Position numbers and translations under genes: made by a program. From Amoebophrya sp. A120 (Eukaryota > Sar > Dinophyceae > Syndiniales > Amoebophryaceae), in assembly GCA_905178155.1 (NCBI GenBank), contig CAJINV010000001.1, forward strand, positions 2,284,089 through 2,348,088: a stretch of DNA of 64,000 nt, read 5' to 3'. Below the pieces are notes generated by a model. That model searched no databases. It saw nothing but the letters and a program-made list of their open reading frames with translations, and was not told the DNA's origin. Shown here piece after piece: positions 1-9,719 of this stretch. The first letter of the stretch is position 1, and every line of letters begins with the position of its first letter.

Positions 1-665
1 ACAGAAAGACCAAGTCAAAGTGTAGATCTAGATGCGCATACAATTATACAAATGGAGTTTTGATTCGCTGAGACGTAAATAAGTTTCGCGAACACCAGAA
101 TAAGCTTAAGCAGGAGCTTCAAGCCACGGAATAAACATAAAGATCAAACAACCGACAGCTCAGAGAACCGACGTCGATATCCTCCTCTTTGGAAATAACT
201 GAAGTTGCCATTGCTTCCTTTTCCCGTTGACCAGAAAAAAAGTGCGACGCGACAGCTGTAACCGCGTCAGAAAAACTAGTTCGCGTCTCGCGGAGGGGTC
301 AAAATTGCGCAATATTTTTACGACCCACCCGCGGTCTAGGTCCACTTCCACTTACAATAAAAACCGTCCTCAGTTTAGCATTTCTTTGCAAATTACCTTT
401 CGCGCCGAAATTCAGTAGTCTGTCTTGAAATCCTAGAAAACATCTTTGAAGTCAGCGTGAGCGTTAGCCTAAATCTGTATCAACATTTACAACTGTGCGT
501 CTGCGTTGTTGTTGTTCATTCTTGGCCACGGGGATACTCCAACAAGAGCACTAACCAGGCCACGTCACAACAATAAGGTTGTTCGTTTGGTAGAATGTGA
601 AAAAACCCCGATGTTCTTGACAACTCGAACCAAAGCTGGTGGAGGTTCTTGTTTATTTCGACCGC
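1..665. other. Intergenic, no gene seen
   Basis: Downstream flank of the ankyrin gene. Only short overlapping ORFs on both strands are present, none with a recognisable domain or good codon structure. I see no tRNA, repeat or element boundary here. Confidence 0.5.
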
Positions 666-3600
666 TTATTCTGGCCTCGCCGGCGGCGGCGTCGTGCTGT
701 CATCTCGGCCGGATATCAAATGTAAAAAATGTCTGGGTCTGGAAGACTCATGCTGTTTTTGCATGACACAGAAGGTCTGGCGTGGAAGCTCTAGCCTCAC
801 AGGTTTCGAGAAGCTTCCGCAATGCCGAACCCGCATGAGAAATCCCCCATTTTGGTGACAGAATGTCCAAGTTGGCAGCTTTTGCTACCTATGCATGAGA
901 GATTTTTCTGTGTTCTAAAATGCGCATCACAAGTTCGGATCCTTCCAGACCCAGACATTTTTGCATTTCATACCGGACGGCCTTGTGACATTCGCGTCCG
1001 GCGCGTTCAGGTCAATCAAATCGACCAGCCTGCCGACCCCCGCCGCTGCCTGCACCTCGGGCGGCAGGATGGTGTCCTGCCGATCCACGACCGCGCTTTT
1101 CCGCAGTTCGGGCGGTATGATCGTGTCCTGCCGCTCCACGCTACTTCGCCGCCCGGCGCTGGATGAAGCTGCGTCGTTGGTAATCAGGTCCGGCGCTGCT
1201 GCATCGCCAGGAGCTTGTTCCACAACATCCTTCGCACGACTAGTACTAGCGGGCGCAGCACCAGGAGCGGCTGCGAGAGGATCTCCCGCTAGTACACCAC
1301 CGCCAGAATCGTTCAAACCGCGAATGGCGTCCGTGCCCATCGTGTCCATGGCGGTTTCCTGTCCGTTGTTCCGTATTGTTTTGGCGGTGAACGCGGACTC
1401 CGCTCCGGGGGAAAGTCCGGCTGGGCCGCCGATGGTGCTGGTTTGCCCCCCGGATTGCTGGAAAACGTTGAAGTCGGTGGGCTGGCGCCGCAGCCGCTCG
1501 ATCTCCGCCTCATCCATCTCAATCACGTTCTTCATCTGCTGCTTCTCCACCTGCTCCTGCTCAAGCACGCCCTGCAGTCTCTTCGTCTCTTGCTCCAAGC
1601 CGACCAGCTTCGCAACCTCACTGTACTGCTCTTGTGCGCGCATATCCATAGGAAAACTGCATCGCACAGGCACAAGGTGAAGACTTTTTGTTTTGAAGCT
1701 AATACATGTTGAGACAACAAAATCTTCTTTCCATATATCTAACCAACCTACAAGAGAACTCGGAAGATCTGGTCCACCTGCTGACAAACTCACTAGTAAC
1801 TCTGTCAAATTTTATAAAACTATCCAAGATTCTGATTTGTTTCATCACGTGTGCGAATACTGTTGTACAATTTTCTACACGGGATAACGCTGGTTCATGA
1901 CGGATTTGTACTTCGCCTGCCACTCCCGGAGTTTCCCGTCCTGGTACTGCACCCGGTCCTTCAGCATGTCGCATTCGGCCTGCAACTTCGACCGCTTGAT
2001 CTCGACCGCGGTTGCCTGGTCCTCGGCAGCAATAGCTTTCATGCGTTCCTTCTCCGCCAGCTCCTCGGAGAGGCGAATGCGCCGCTCCATGCGCTTAATC
2101 TCCGCTTCATCCGCCTTGACCGCACTGCCTGTAGTAGTCGTGTGAGGATTAAAACAGTCGCGTGTTAGAAAAATTTTTTGGTACTAGAAACCCCAACGAT
2201 CCCTTGCCCGCCGGCGTGGTAGCTACTTCAAGACGTACCAACGAAATCCAGTGATTTTTTTCATGATGTTGAACATGAAAATTTCATATCTGCATAAGCC
2301 GCAGATGCAGGTGCAGCCCTTTCTTTACGTGTATTAGAACCACAGCTCTACTACTTTTATCAAAAAAAGTGAGTACTACCTTTCTGCTCGAGTCTGGTGG
2401 TGAGTTCGGTGACCTTCTGCTCGAGCAACCTCTTGTCGTTTTCCAAGTCGTCCAGTTGCACCTCAATCCTTTCCTTGACCGTTTTCCACGCCTGCGCCTC
2501 GCCCTGCCGCTGCATCTCGGCTTCCAGTCTTGCTTTCGTCACGTTCAGCTCGGTTTTCGACCGCCCCGCGGCGGCCGCCTGCTCCTCCATCTCCTGCTTC
2601 AACACGCGCACTTCGGATTCGTACTTCGAGATTTTCCCCTCCAGATTCTGCTTCGCGAGATCCGCCTCGGTGTTTTCCGCCCGGAGCCTCGCCAGCTCGT
2701 CCCGGTACCCGCGGACCTCTTCCGGGGACAGGTACGTGTCCACCTTCATCTGCAGCTCCGTGTTTTTCTTTTTCAATTCCTCATTCGCGCACTCCTTGGT
2801 CTCCACCATCTGCCGCAGCTCGAAAATCTCCTTGATCAAATCCTGCCGCCGCGCCTGCCCGTACTCCGCCTCCAGGTTCTCGTTCGCGGCCTTCGCGCCG
2901 GCGGACAGCAGCTTGAATGGGTCCTCCGCCCCGTCCCACACGTTCTTCACCTCCGCCGGCTCGTTTCCCATGGCGTAGTAGGAGAGAATGTCTCGCTCGT
3001 CGCCGCGGGAAGCGGGAAAGTGGCTCGGGGGGCGGAGCAGGTTGAAAATCCGAATCGCTGTCTCGGGGCCGCTGATCTTGCTCAAAGTCACACCTGGTGT
3101 GCGGGGGAGTTGTATAGGAACGGTTTCTTGCGAATACATCCTAAAATAAATCGAGTTACACGGGCGGTCTCAACACAATCTCAATCTTTTTAATGTTGAC
3201 ATTTCAGTTCTTATCTTTGCAACGTCGTCGTGAATTTTCTTTTATTCGCAGGTTGTGGTTTTGCCTCTCATTTTTTCAAAAAATTGACAACACGAGATTC
3301 TTCTACCGAGTAACTGCTGGTGGCTGCTAACATCCTGCATCCAGCTTGCGGTGAACAAATGGGGTTGTTTGATGTGCTCATACTGCTGCAGCCCTCCCTC
3401 CTGTACCCGCTGCATCAGCCTTATGAACCGGTCTCGTAGCTGCGCGAACGACAGGCCGAGGGCCACGGGAGCGCGCGCGACGGCGGTTTTGTTGGCATCG
3501 GTGTACCCCTGCTGGTTGGTGTCGGAAACTGGCTCGAACTCCACCTTTTTCCCGCCCGAACTCCGGCGGACGCTGCTGTCACCTGGTTGAAGAAAGAAGT

Positions 3601-6296
3601 CGAGTTTTTTCATTGTGACCGACGTCGCACGTGTCGTTTTTAGCGTACAAATGAGCGAAAACAAGAACTACTTTCGAAATATTTGCAAGTTGTACAAACA
3701 ACTTGCACAGAGACCAAATCGCCGCCCCGATACACGTACAACACATGGGTGTGGATATCAAATTACCAGTCCCTGCGAACAATGATTCAGAGTAGGTCGA
3801 AAACAACAAGTTATTTTTCCCCGTAGAAGTACCAGGACTACCAGGACACAACTACTTACATCCTTGTCCTTCATCCTCGAAAAAATCATACCAGTACCAG
3901 CTCCTTGATCAGCTGCTATTGTCGCCCCGATGTTGATTGCGGAGTCTTCGGGAATGCCGAGGAATTTGCGAATGTCACGCTTCTACCAAATGCAAAAATG
4001 TCTGGGTCTGGAATGTTGCCGGGTTTGTCATGCATATTTTGCATGACCCAGGATGTCTGTAATGTGCGACCTAGCATCACAGATTTTTAGAAGGCTTCCG
4101 CATGCCTACTCCGTGTGACAAATGCCCTCCCCGCGTAGCGCAAACTAGACTCCTCTTGTTGGTCATGCAATGCAAATTTTTTTCGAGTCCAAAAACAGCA
4201 TGACAAGTTGCAATCTTCCAGACCCAGACATTTTTGCAATCCATAGCTTCAAGCTGTCGCTCGTGCACACCTGCAAGGGCGTCATGCGGTTGATTCCATC
4301 CTGGACCGCGGGGTCCGCACGGTATTTTAACAAAAGCATGGCGCACCTTTTCCGGTTCTCTTCGCAGGCGTAGTGGAGCGCCGTTTTTCGGTACGCGTCC
4401 CGAAAATTCGGGTCGGCGGTGCCGTCGAGGAGCTTTTGGGCGATAATCTCCCCCGCGCCGGACGCGTGCGTGTTCAACACCGCGTAAAAAAGCCCGGTGC
4501 CTGTAGTTTCGTCGGGAGGTTTTATTCGGCTTTCATCCCTAGATGGAAGAAACTCAATTATTTGATGCGCCGTTGTTTTTACATGAATGTAAATGTTGCT
4601 GCCTAGTAAGCAGCGCTATAATCCGAAACTGCAAGAAAGCAGAACGATGCAGCTAAAGCGAGGTGATGCCAGGTTCTTGTACAACTGCGAGTGTTAAAAA
4701 GTATCGATACGCTGGTGTTTGTCGACTGCCTGCAGCAGTTTTGGTTTCCTCGCTAGCAGGTAGTCGATGGACTGCAGACTTTCGGAACAGCACGCGAGAT
4801 GAAAGGCGTTTCTTCCCAACCCATCCGGCAGCTCCGGATTTATGCCGAACTTGAGAAGCATCTGCACCGCTTTCGCTTGCCCGTACTCGCACGCAATGTG
4901 CAGCGGGTTGCGCCCGGTGCGGTCCTGTGAAAAATTGCTCGAGTTTTTGTGAATCGGAAATTGCAGGAGCACCGATGTAGTTCGTTGTTGAAAAGACTGG
5001 ATGGAAATAGAATCCACTTTCACCTTTTATTGATTCGCAGTTTTCTGTCATCATGAGCGAAAAGCTTATGCTTATCCAACATCTCTACGCTAGTACTTAT
5101 CACACCTTCGCATCCATCTCTGCGCTGTGGTCTGCCAAAAGCTGAATGATATCCACATAGCCCTCCTTTGCCGCCATGTGCAGCGCTGTTTTCTTCCCGG
5201 TATCGGTTGCTGTTAGCAGCCGTTATGGATTGCAAAAATGTCTGGGTCTGGAAGGTTGGAACTTGTGATGCTACCTTTGGACTCTAAAAAAAGCTGTATT
5301 GCATGACCAGCAAGAGGAGTCTAGTTTGTGCTACGCGCGGAGGGCATTTGTCATGCGCAGTAGGCATCAGGAAGCCCTCTAAAAATCTGTGATGCTAGGT
5401 CGTGCATTACAGACATCATGGGTCATGCAAAATATGCATGACAAACCCAGCAACATTCCAGACCCAGACACTTTTGCATTTGATAGCCGTCGCACGTGTG
5501 ATACGTTTTTCTGCAACAAGGCTTTTACTCTGGTGTATGGAAGCGTCAGAATCGAAAGTGACAAAATCGAAAAATTTGTGATGCACAAAATCGATGTCAG
5601 TTGGAGCCTCAGTTGGCGCATGACAAACTTCGGGAGCACCCAAATCCAGTTTGTCATGCTGTCTGGGCAAAGAAGACTCCTCCTGTCATGCTACTCTTGC
5701 AGCGCATTGCATACCCCTAAACAGGCTTACAATCGGTCTCATTTGCCTGCTCCCCAATATAGGCCTTCAGTGCCCTACGTTTTACGCATCACAAATTTTT
5801 CGATTTTGTCGATTTCGATCCTGACACATCCATATGGTGATGTCACCCTGTATCACAGCGCGGTGGAAGGCAGGTATCTGGTCGAGGTCTTCGAACCTGT
5901 ATTGCCAGTACCAGTAGTCGTATAGAATAAAGTTTAGTGTGTTGCACAAATTAGTTTTGGTTTCAAAAACTTTAGTGACCGCAGAGTAAGAGTATTGCGT
6001 TGACGTGATAAAAAAACATCCTCAACAAATATGCGAGCCACTATATCACACCTCATCTGCGACTCTTTTTTCTGCAGCCGATCTGTCAACTGCGATCGAA
6101 CATCCGGCGGCAAGTCCTGATTCGTCACCGCTTTCCACTCCTCTTCGAAGGCCGGCATCGAGGCGTTTATAACGGATATTTCTTCCTGCGACAGCGACGG
6201 CACGCCCTTCTTCATGATCCGACTGACCAACCACCGCTCCAGCGTCGCCGCGGGCGGCGGCCGGCTGGATGAAGTTGCCCCGCCAGCCTGGCTCAT
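666..6296 (-). CDS. Ankyrin-repeat and coiled-coil protein, 12 exons
   Basis: My model joins 6296-6052, 5896-5835, 5530-5486, 5218-5106, 4924-4711, 4500-4246, 3978-3892, 3582-3307, 3093-2380, 2128-1881, 1625-973 and 708-666, giving 984 codons plus stop with no frame break. Residues about 80-320 form ankyrin repeats; motifs such as KTALHMAAKEG, NPLHIACEYG and KTALHYACEEN are visible. The rest is a long charged coiled coil and a Ser/Pro-rich tail. Such proteins are usually scaffolds or adaptors; no enzymatic domain is seen. Four introns are introners (714-972, 3984-4245, 5224-5485, 5536-5834); the other seven have GT-AG ends. The ankyrin consensus runs straight across two introner junctions (5536-5834 and 5224-5485), which fixes the splice points. 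The start at 6296 is the ATG before SQAGG; an in-frame ATG at 6332 is possible. Function is otherwise unknown. Confidence 0.8.
714..972. mobile_element. Introner, family A, copy 1
   Basis: 259 bp. Both ends carry the family A terminal inverted repeat with core GTCTGGGTCTGG. It is flanked by CCGGA (709-713 and 973-977). Removing it plus one CCGGA joins the last two exons of the ankyrin gene in frame, ending 14 codons later at the stop at 666-668. Confidence 0.9.
3984..4245. mobile_element. Introner, family A, copy 2
   Basis: 262 bp with terminal inverted repeats and a 5-bp duplication GCTTC (3979-3983, 4246-4250). It lies between codons for SLK and RDIRKF in the ankyrin gene. Its interior is in the opposite orientation to copy 3 of the same gene. 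Confidence 0.9.
5224..5485. mobile_element. Introner, family A, copy 3
   Basis: 262 bp, flanked by GCCGT (5219-5223, 5486-5490). Excision joins VSHVRR to LLTATDTG inside an ankyrin repeat. Its reverse complement closely matches copy 2, so the element sits in the opposite orientation yet is spliced from the same strand. Confidence 0.92.
5536..5834. mobile_element. Introner, family B
   Basis: 299 bp with long imperfect terminal inverted repeats (about 50 bp, including GACAAAATCGAAAAATTTGTG). It is flanked by TGGTG (5531-5535, 5835-5839). It is unrelated to family A inside but has the same TATG...CATA ends. Excision restores the ankyrin segment HRAVIQGDITRVKALLQ. Confidence 0.92.
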
Positions 6297-6440
6297 GACG
6301 GTCAGGCGCCAATAGATTCTTGCACCAGACAAAGCTGGTAGTGGTTGTAAAAGGCCCGAGCTCGGAGCTTGCTACATACTGATAATGTACTGCTCAACGA
6401 AAAAAATGCTCAACACCAGGGACGAGAGAGGCACAAGCCG

Positions 6441-7383
6441 GCGGATTTGAAGATGCAGATTTGAGAAACACGAAAGCAAAGCGCACAAAAAAAAAAGAGA
6501 AAGCGACGCTCTGAGACCCAGAAATCAATGGATTCCGCTCGGGCAAGGTCGTTTAAGGTTTCCCGGGAAACCTTCGGCTTAGCTCGTGCTAAAGTGTGTT
6601 GCAATGCAACCGAAAACGCGGCGCGCGCATGGGCTCCACAGCTGTTTGCGTGCACAACCGCGCCGCGTCTGTGTTGGCGTCTCGTGTGCTTAAATCGCCA
6701 CAGTCGGCTGCGGATTGCGCGCAACCTGGCGGCCCCGGCAAACCGGCGCACATTTTCGCCTGGCCTAATTTGGGCCGCCTCGGAAGGGCTTCCCCCGGTG
6801 CTACGACCCCGGTTTGGCCAGGGGATTTCCCAGAGGACCCGGCAGAGGACCCGAAGATCCTCTCCCGGGTCCTCTGGCCCAATTTGGGCCGCCTCCGAAG
6901 GGCTTCCCCCGGTGGTACGACCCCGGTTTGACCAGAGGACTTCCGAGAGGACCCGGCCGAGGACCCGCAGATCCTCTCCCGGGCCCTCTGGCCCAATTTG
7001 GGTCGCCCCGGCAGGGCTTCCCCCGGCGGTATGGTCCGGATTTGACCAGAGGATTCCCCCGGGGCGCGGGCGGATCCCCCGGAAAGCAGGCGGATTTCCC
7101 TCAGAACAGGCGGATCCCCGGGAAGCGGGCGGATCCCCCGGAGAACAGGTGGATCCCGCGGGAAGCCGGCGGATCCCGCGGGAAGCCGGCGGATCCCCCG
7201 GGCCGGCGAAGGCGGATCCCCGGGGTTTGGGCGGAGCCCCCGGGGAACGGGCGGATCCCCGAGTAACAAGCGGATCCCCTGGGCGAAGGCGGATCCCCCG
7301 TGGAACGGGCGGATCCCCGACTAGCAGGCGGATTTGAAGATGCAGATTTGAGAAACACGAAAGCAAAGCGCACAAAAAAAAAA
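6441..7383. repeat. GC-rich repeat block with 56-bp direct terminal repeats
   Basis: The same 56-bp segment (begins GCGGATTTGAAGATGCAG, ends in an A run) occurs at 6441-6496 and 7328-7383. Between them are about three tandem copies of a roughly 115-bp unit (about 6760-7040, each with AATTTGGG and GAAGGGCTTCCCCCGG), then many copies of a roughly 20-bp unit built on GCGGATCCCC (about 7070-7320). Long ORFs here arise from the repeat on both strands. No transposase is visible. It looks like a non-autonomous or satellite-like insertion. Confidence 0.75.
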
Positions 7384-8179
7384 TTAGGCCTCGGCTAATC
7401 CTAAGCCTAAACCGCTCACAAAAAATACCCTTCGTGCTCAACAACTCTCTACTGGCCTCGTCCTCTCACAAAGCCCTTGCTTTGATCCCTCACAGCTGCA
7501 GCTCTCAGTCATCGATTTCAAATTCAAATGCGAGAAGTAAAATAAAACGATACTAAAGCTGGAAACAGAGGCTCGTGTGAAACAAATCATAGTTTCTCTT
7601 TGTTCTGTCATGAGTGGCAGGCTCACGATGCCGTCGTGGTGCTGCAATGGCGGCGGACTTTTCAGAAACTCAAGCCAGATTCGTCTCCTCTTCGGCGAGG
7701 CAAAGGAAGGAGACGATCGTAGTTGCCCATGTGATGTTCATGACCGCACCGGTTTCTTGAAAGAACCTAGATTTTTCGGTAGTTCTTGCTACTAGTACTG
7801 CTAGTCCTAGTGAACTAAAACTGAAATAACTGCCGGGTTTCTTTTTTATTTCAATCTTCGCCTCAACAGACAAGTTCGCAGCAGACTACTTAGAACGTGA
7901 ACGACTTCAGCCGCCTCATCCTATCAGCTTCGAGTTAGCCCGGTGTACAGCTTTGACTCTTCTGTGCAGTGTCTCCAGTGTATGAGAGTGCACAACAACT
8001 CCTCCTACCCTTCATTTGAACGGTAACATGATCCACAGCAATTCAATAAAGATGCATGCTTTGCCTGACAAATTCCTACTTAAACTTAGTTTCTATCAGT
8101 ACTGCCTCGCCTTCCCGAAGCTAACAATGCATCTTTTGTAGTGGACACCCGCACCACCCAGCGCCACAGGCCGAAGCTA
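7384..8179. other. Intergenic, no gene seen
   Basis: Mixed-composition DNA between the repeat block and the end of the voltage-sensor gene. No ORF has recognisable homology. The segment from 8180 to 8252 is discussed with that gene. Confidence 0.4.
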
Positions 8180-9193
8180 TCATAAAGCTGCGTTCACCTG
8201 TGAGCATTTTGCATGGCAAATGAGAGGGAGAGGGACTTGTGCAACAATGTGATACATCGGCCCCGTGAACGCGTCATTCAGTCGCACGACGACCACCACT
8301 AACCGAATAACCCGCAATACACTCCTCGTGATGTCCACGCTCACTTCGGTTCTCGTGACGGACTTTTCGTCGAACAGGCTGGTGCAGTAGTATTCAGGGC
8401 AAAAGAAAAACTACACCCATCCGTCCCCATCCACTTTTTGCAAGAGACATAATAACACTGCTCTTGAACTTGATGCATGTTTATGTTTTGCATGACAAAT
8501 TGGATGGGGATCAGTGTTTTTTCCTTGTGATAAGTACACCAAGAAATATACGACGTCGGAGAACAGGACGATGAAGAGGTCCAGTTTGTGGAACAAAGAA
8601 TGAAAAAACCGTTTCCCGAACGTGAAAATGTTCACCGCCACTTCCATCGTGAACATGAACAACGTCAGGAGGTCCAGCTCGGAAAACCACGACTCGCCCG
8701 TCGCCGACTCGATCACCAGGCCGCTCAGGGAGCCCACGTCGATCACGACGATGGACAGCACGCAGGCGAGCTGGAAGAAGGAAAAGGCCACGTACTGGTT
8801 GAAAAATACCCGCAGCATCTGATACACTTCTTCCTCCTCCTCCCCGGTCATCCAGCCCGGACTCGTGGGGCTGCCCGCCTCGCCACTTCGTCCCCGGTGC
8901 ACCGGGGACCAGAGCCCCGGGTGGGCGCGCTGGGCGGCGGACTCCCGCCGCCCTCGGGTTTGGCCGTGTAGGTGTCCATTGTCCTCGGTTTGGTCGTCGT
9001 CGTCCTTGGAGCTGCTGACGTTGCCCCTGTTATTTTCATCCCGGGTCAGCTGTCGGCTCGCGGGACCGGACCGGGGGGACCGGGGCAGCGCGAGAGCATC
9101 GTCGTCGAGCAAACGCTGAACAAGGGTGCTGGTGGTGGATATTTCGTTTTGGTTCTTCGTTTTGCGTTCCCGCTCGTCTTGACTGCCGGACAT
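8180..9193 (-). CDS. Voltage-sensor domain protein, Hv1 proton-channel-like
   Basis: Exons 9193-8533 and 8385-8180 give 288 residues after removal of one introner. A polar 125-residue N-terminus precedes four membrane segments. S1 (about 132-161) has Asp152 in VVIDVGSL, in the place of the Hv1 selectivity aspartate. S2 (about 173-197) contains MEVAVNIF with Glu184. S3 begins KLDLF. S4 (about 238-256) carries Arg241, 245, 248 and 254. There is no pore region, so it resembles Hv1 rather than a six-helix channel. The usual Hv1 S4 spacing is not kept: Val lies where the third arginine is expected and an Asn follows the last Arg. Dinoflagellate Hv1 channels are known and serve proton flux. Another voltage-sensor family is possible. 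The C-terminus is uncertain, because a weak second introner-like segment lies at 8178-8253. Confidence 0.6.
8391..8532. mobile_element. Introner, family E
   Basis: 142 bp with imperfect terminal inverted repeats containing CCCCATCC. It is flanked by AGTAG (8386-8390) and AGTAC (8533-8537). Excision joins S3 (FLVY) to the S3-S4 region of the voltage-sensor protein in frame and leads into the S4 helix. Confidence 0.8.
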
Positions 9194-9208
9194 TTCTTGA
9201 AGAAGCAT

Positions 9209-9719
9209 ACGGGGGGAGGGCGGTATGTCGCAGTTATGGGTATAGAAACGGAAGTCGCGATCTGCTATATCCAGAACGCGAAAGAAAACAATGGGCTACC
9301 TCCGCAAAAATTCGTGCAACCTCGGGTAGTTCAAGTTCGTCGTGTACCACTATACGCAGTACATGTACTTAAATGCTAATCGGGGGTAGTGATTACTCGT
9401 GAAAGAATTTCCATTTCCTTGATGGCTTTATCCTGCTCGCAAATAAAAAGTCAGACCCGAAGAAATTTGTCAGTACGAATGAAAAAACGTCGATAGTCCC
9501 TTGTTCTGCAGCGCCCTCCCGCTCTCATTCAAAAAAACAACTGACTCTGGTACTACAGACACTGAAACACGGGTAGCTTTTCGCCTGGAAATTATTCAGA
9601 TTCAGAATCACTGTCCAAGACAGGAAAAATTGCTTCTCTGTGCGTCGTTCCGTTCCCTTCACTTAAATGTCGCTTTCGTTAGGTGTGGTTCTACTAATTC
9701 TGGTCCAAATTCGCCGTCT
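9209..9719. other. Intergenic, no gene seen
   Basis: Spacer between two minus-strand genes. It probably holds the 5' flank of the voltage-sensor gene and the 3' flank of the next gene. No motif was recognised. Confidence 0.4.

Noticed and set aside
961-1680. Long plus-strand ORF of 239 codons
   Set aside because: It is antisense to the spliced exon of the ankyrin/coiled-coil gene and is Ser/Pro/Thr-rich as expected from a shadow frame.
6441-7383. LTR retrotransposon
   Set aside because: Direct terminal repeats are only 56 bp, there is no primer-binding site or gag/pol, and the interior is tandem repeats.
6410-7444. Minus ORF of 344 codons and plus ORF of 269 codons in the GC-rich repeat
   Set aside because: Both translate tandem repeats and lack any independent coding signal.
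8178-8253. Possible extra introner at the 3' end of the voltage-sensor gene (TATCATAAAG...GTGATA)
   Set aside because: The ends are only weakly inverted, no 5-bp duplication is present and there is no conserved protein to fix a junction.
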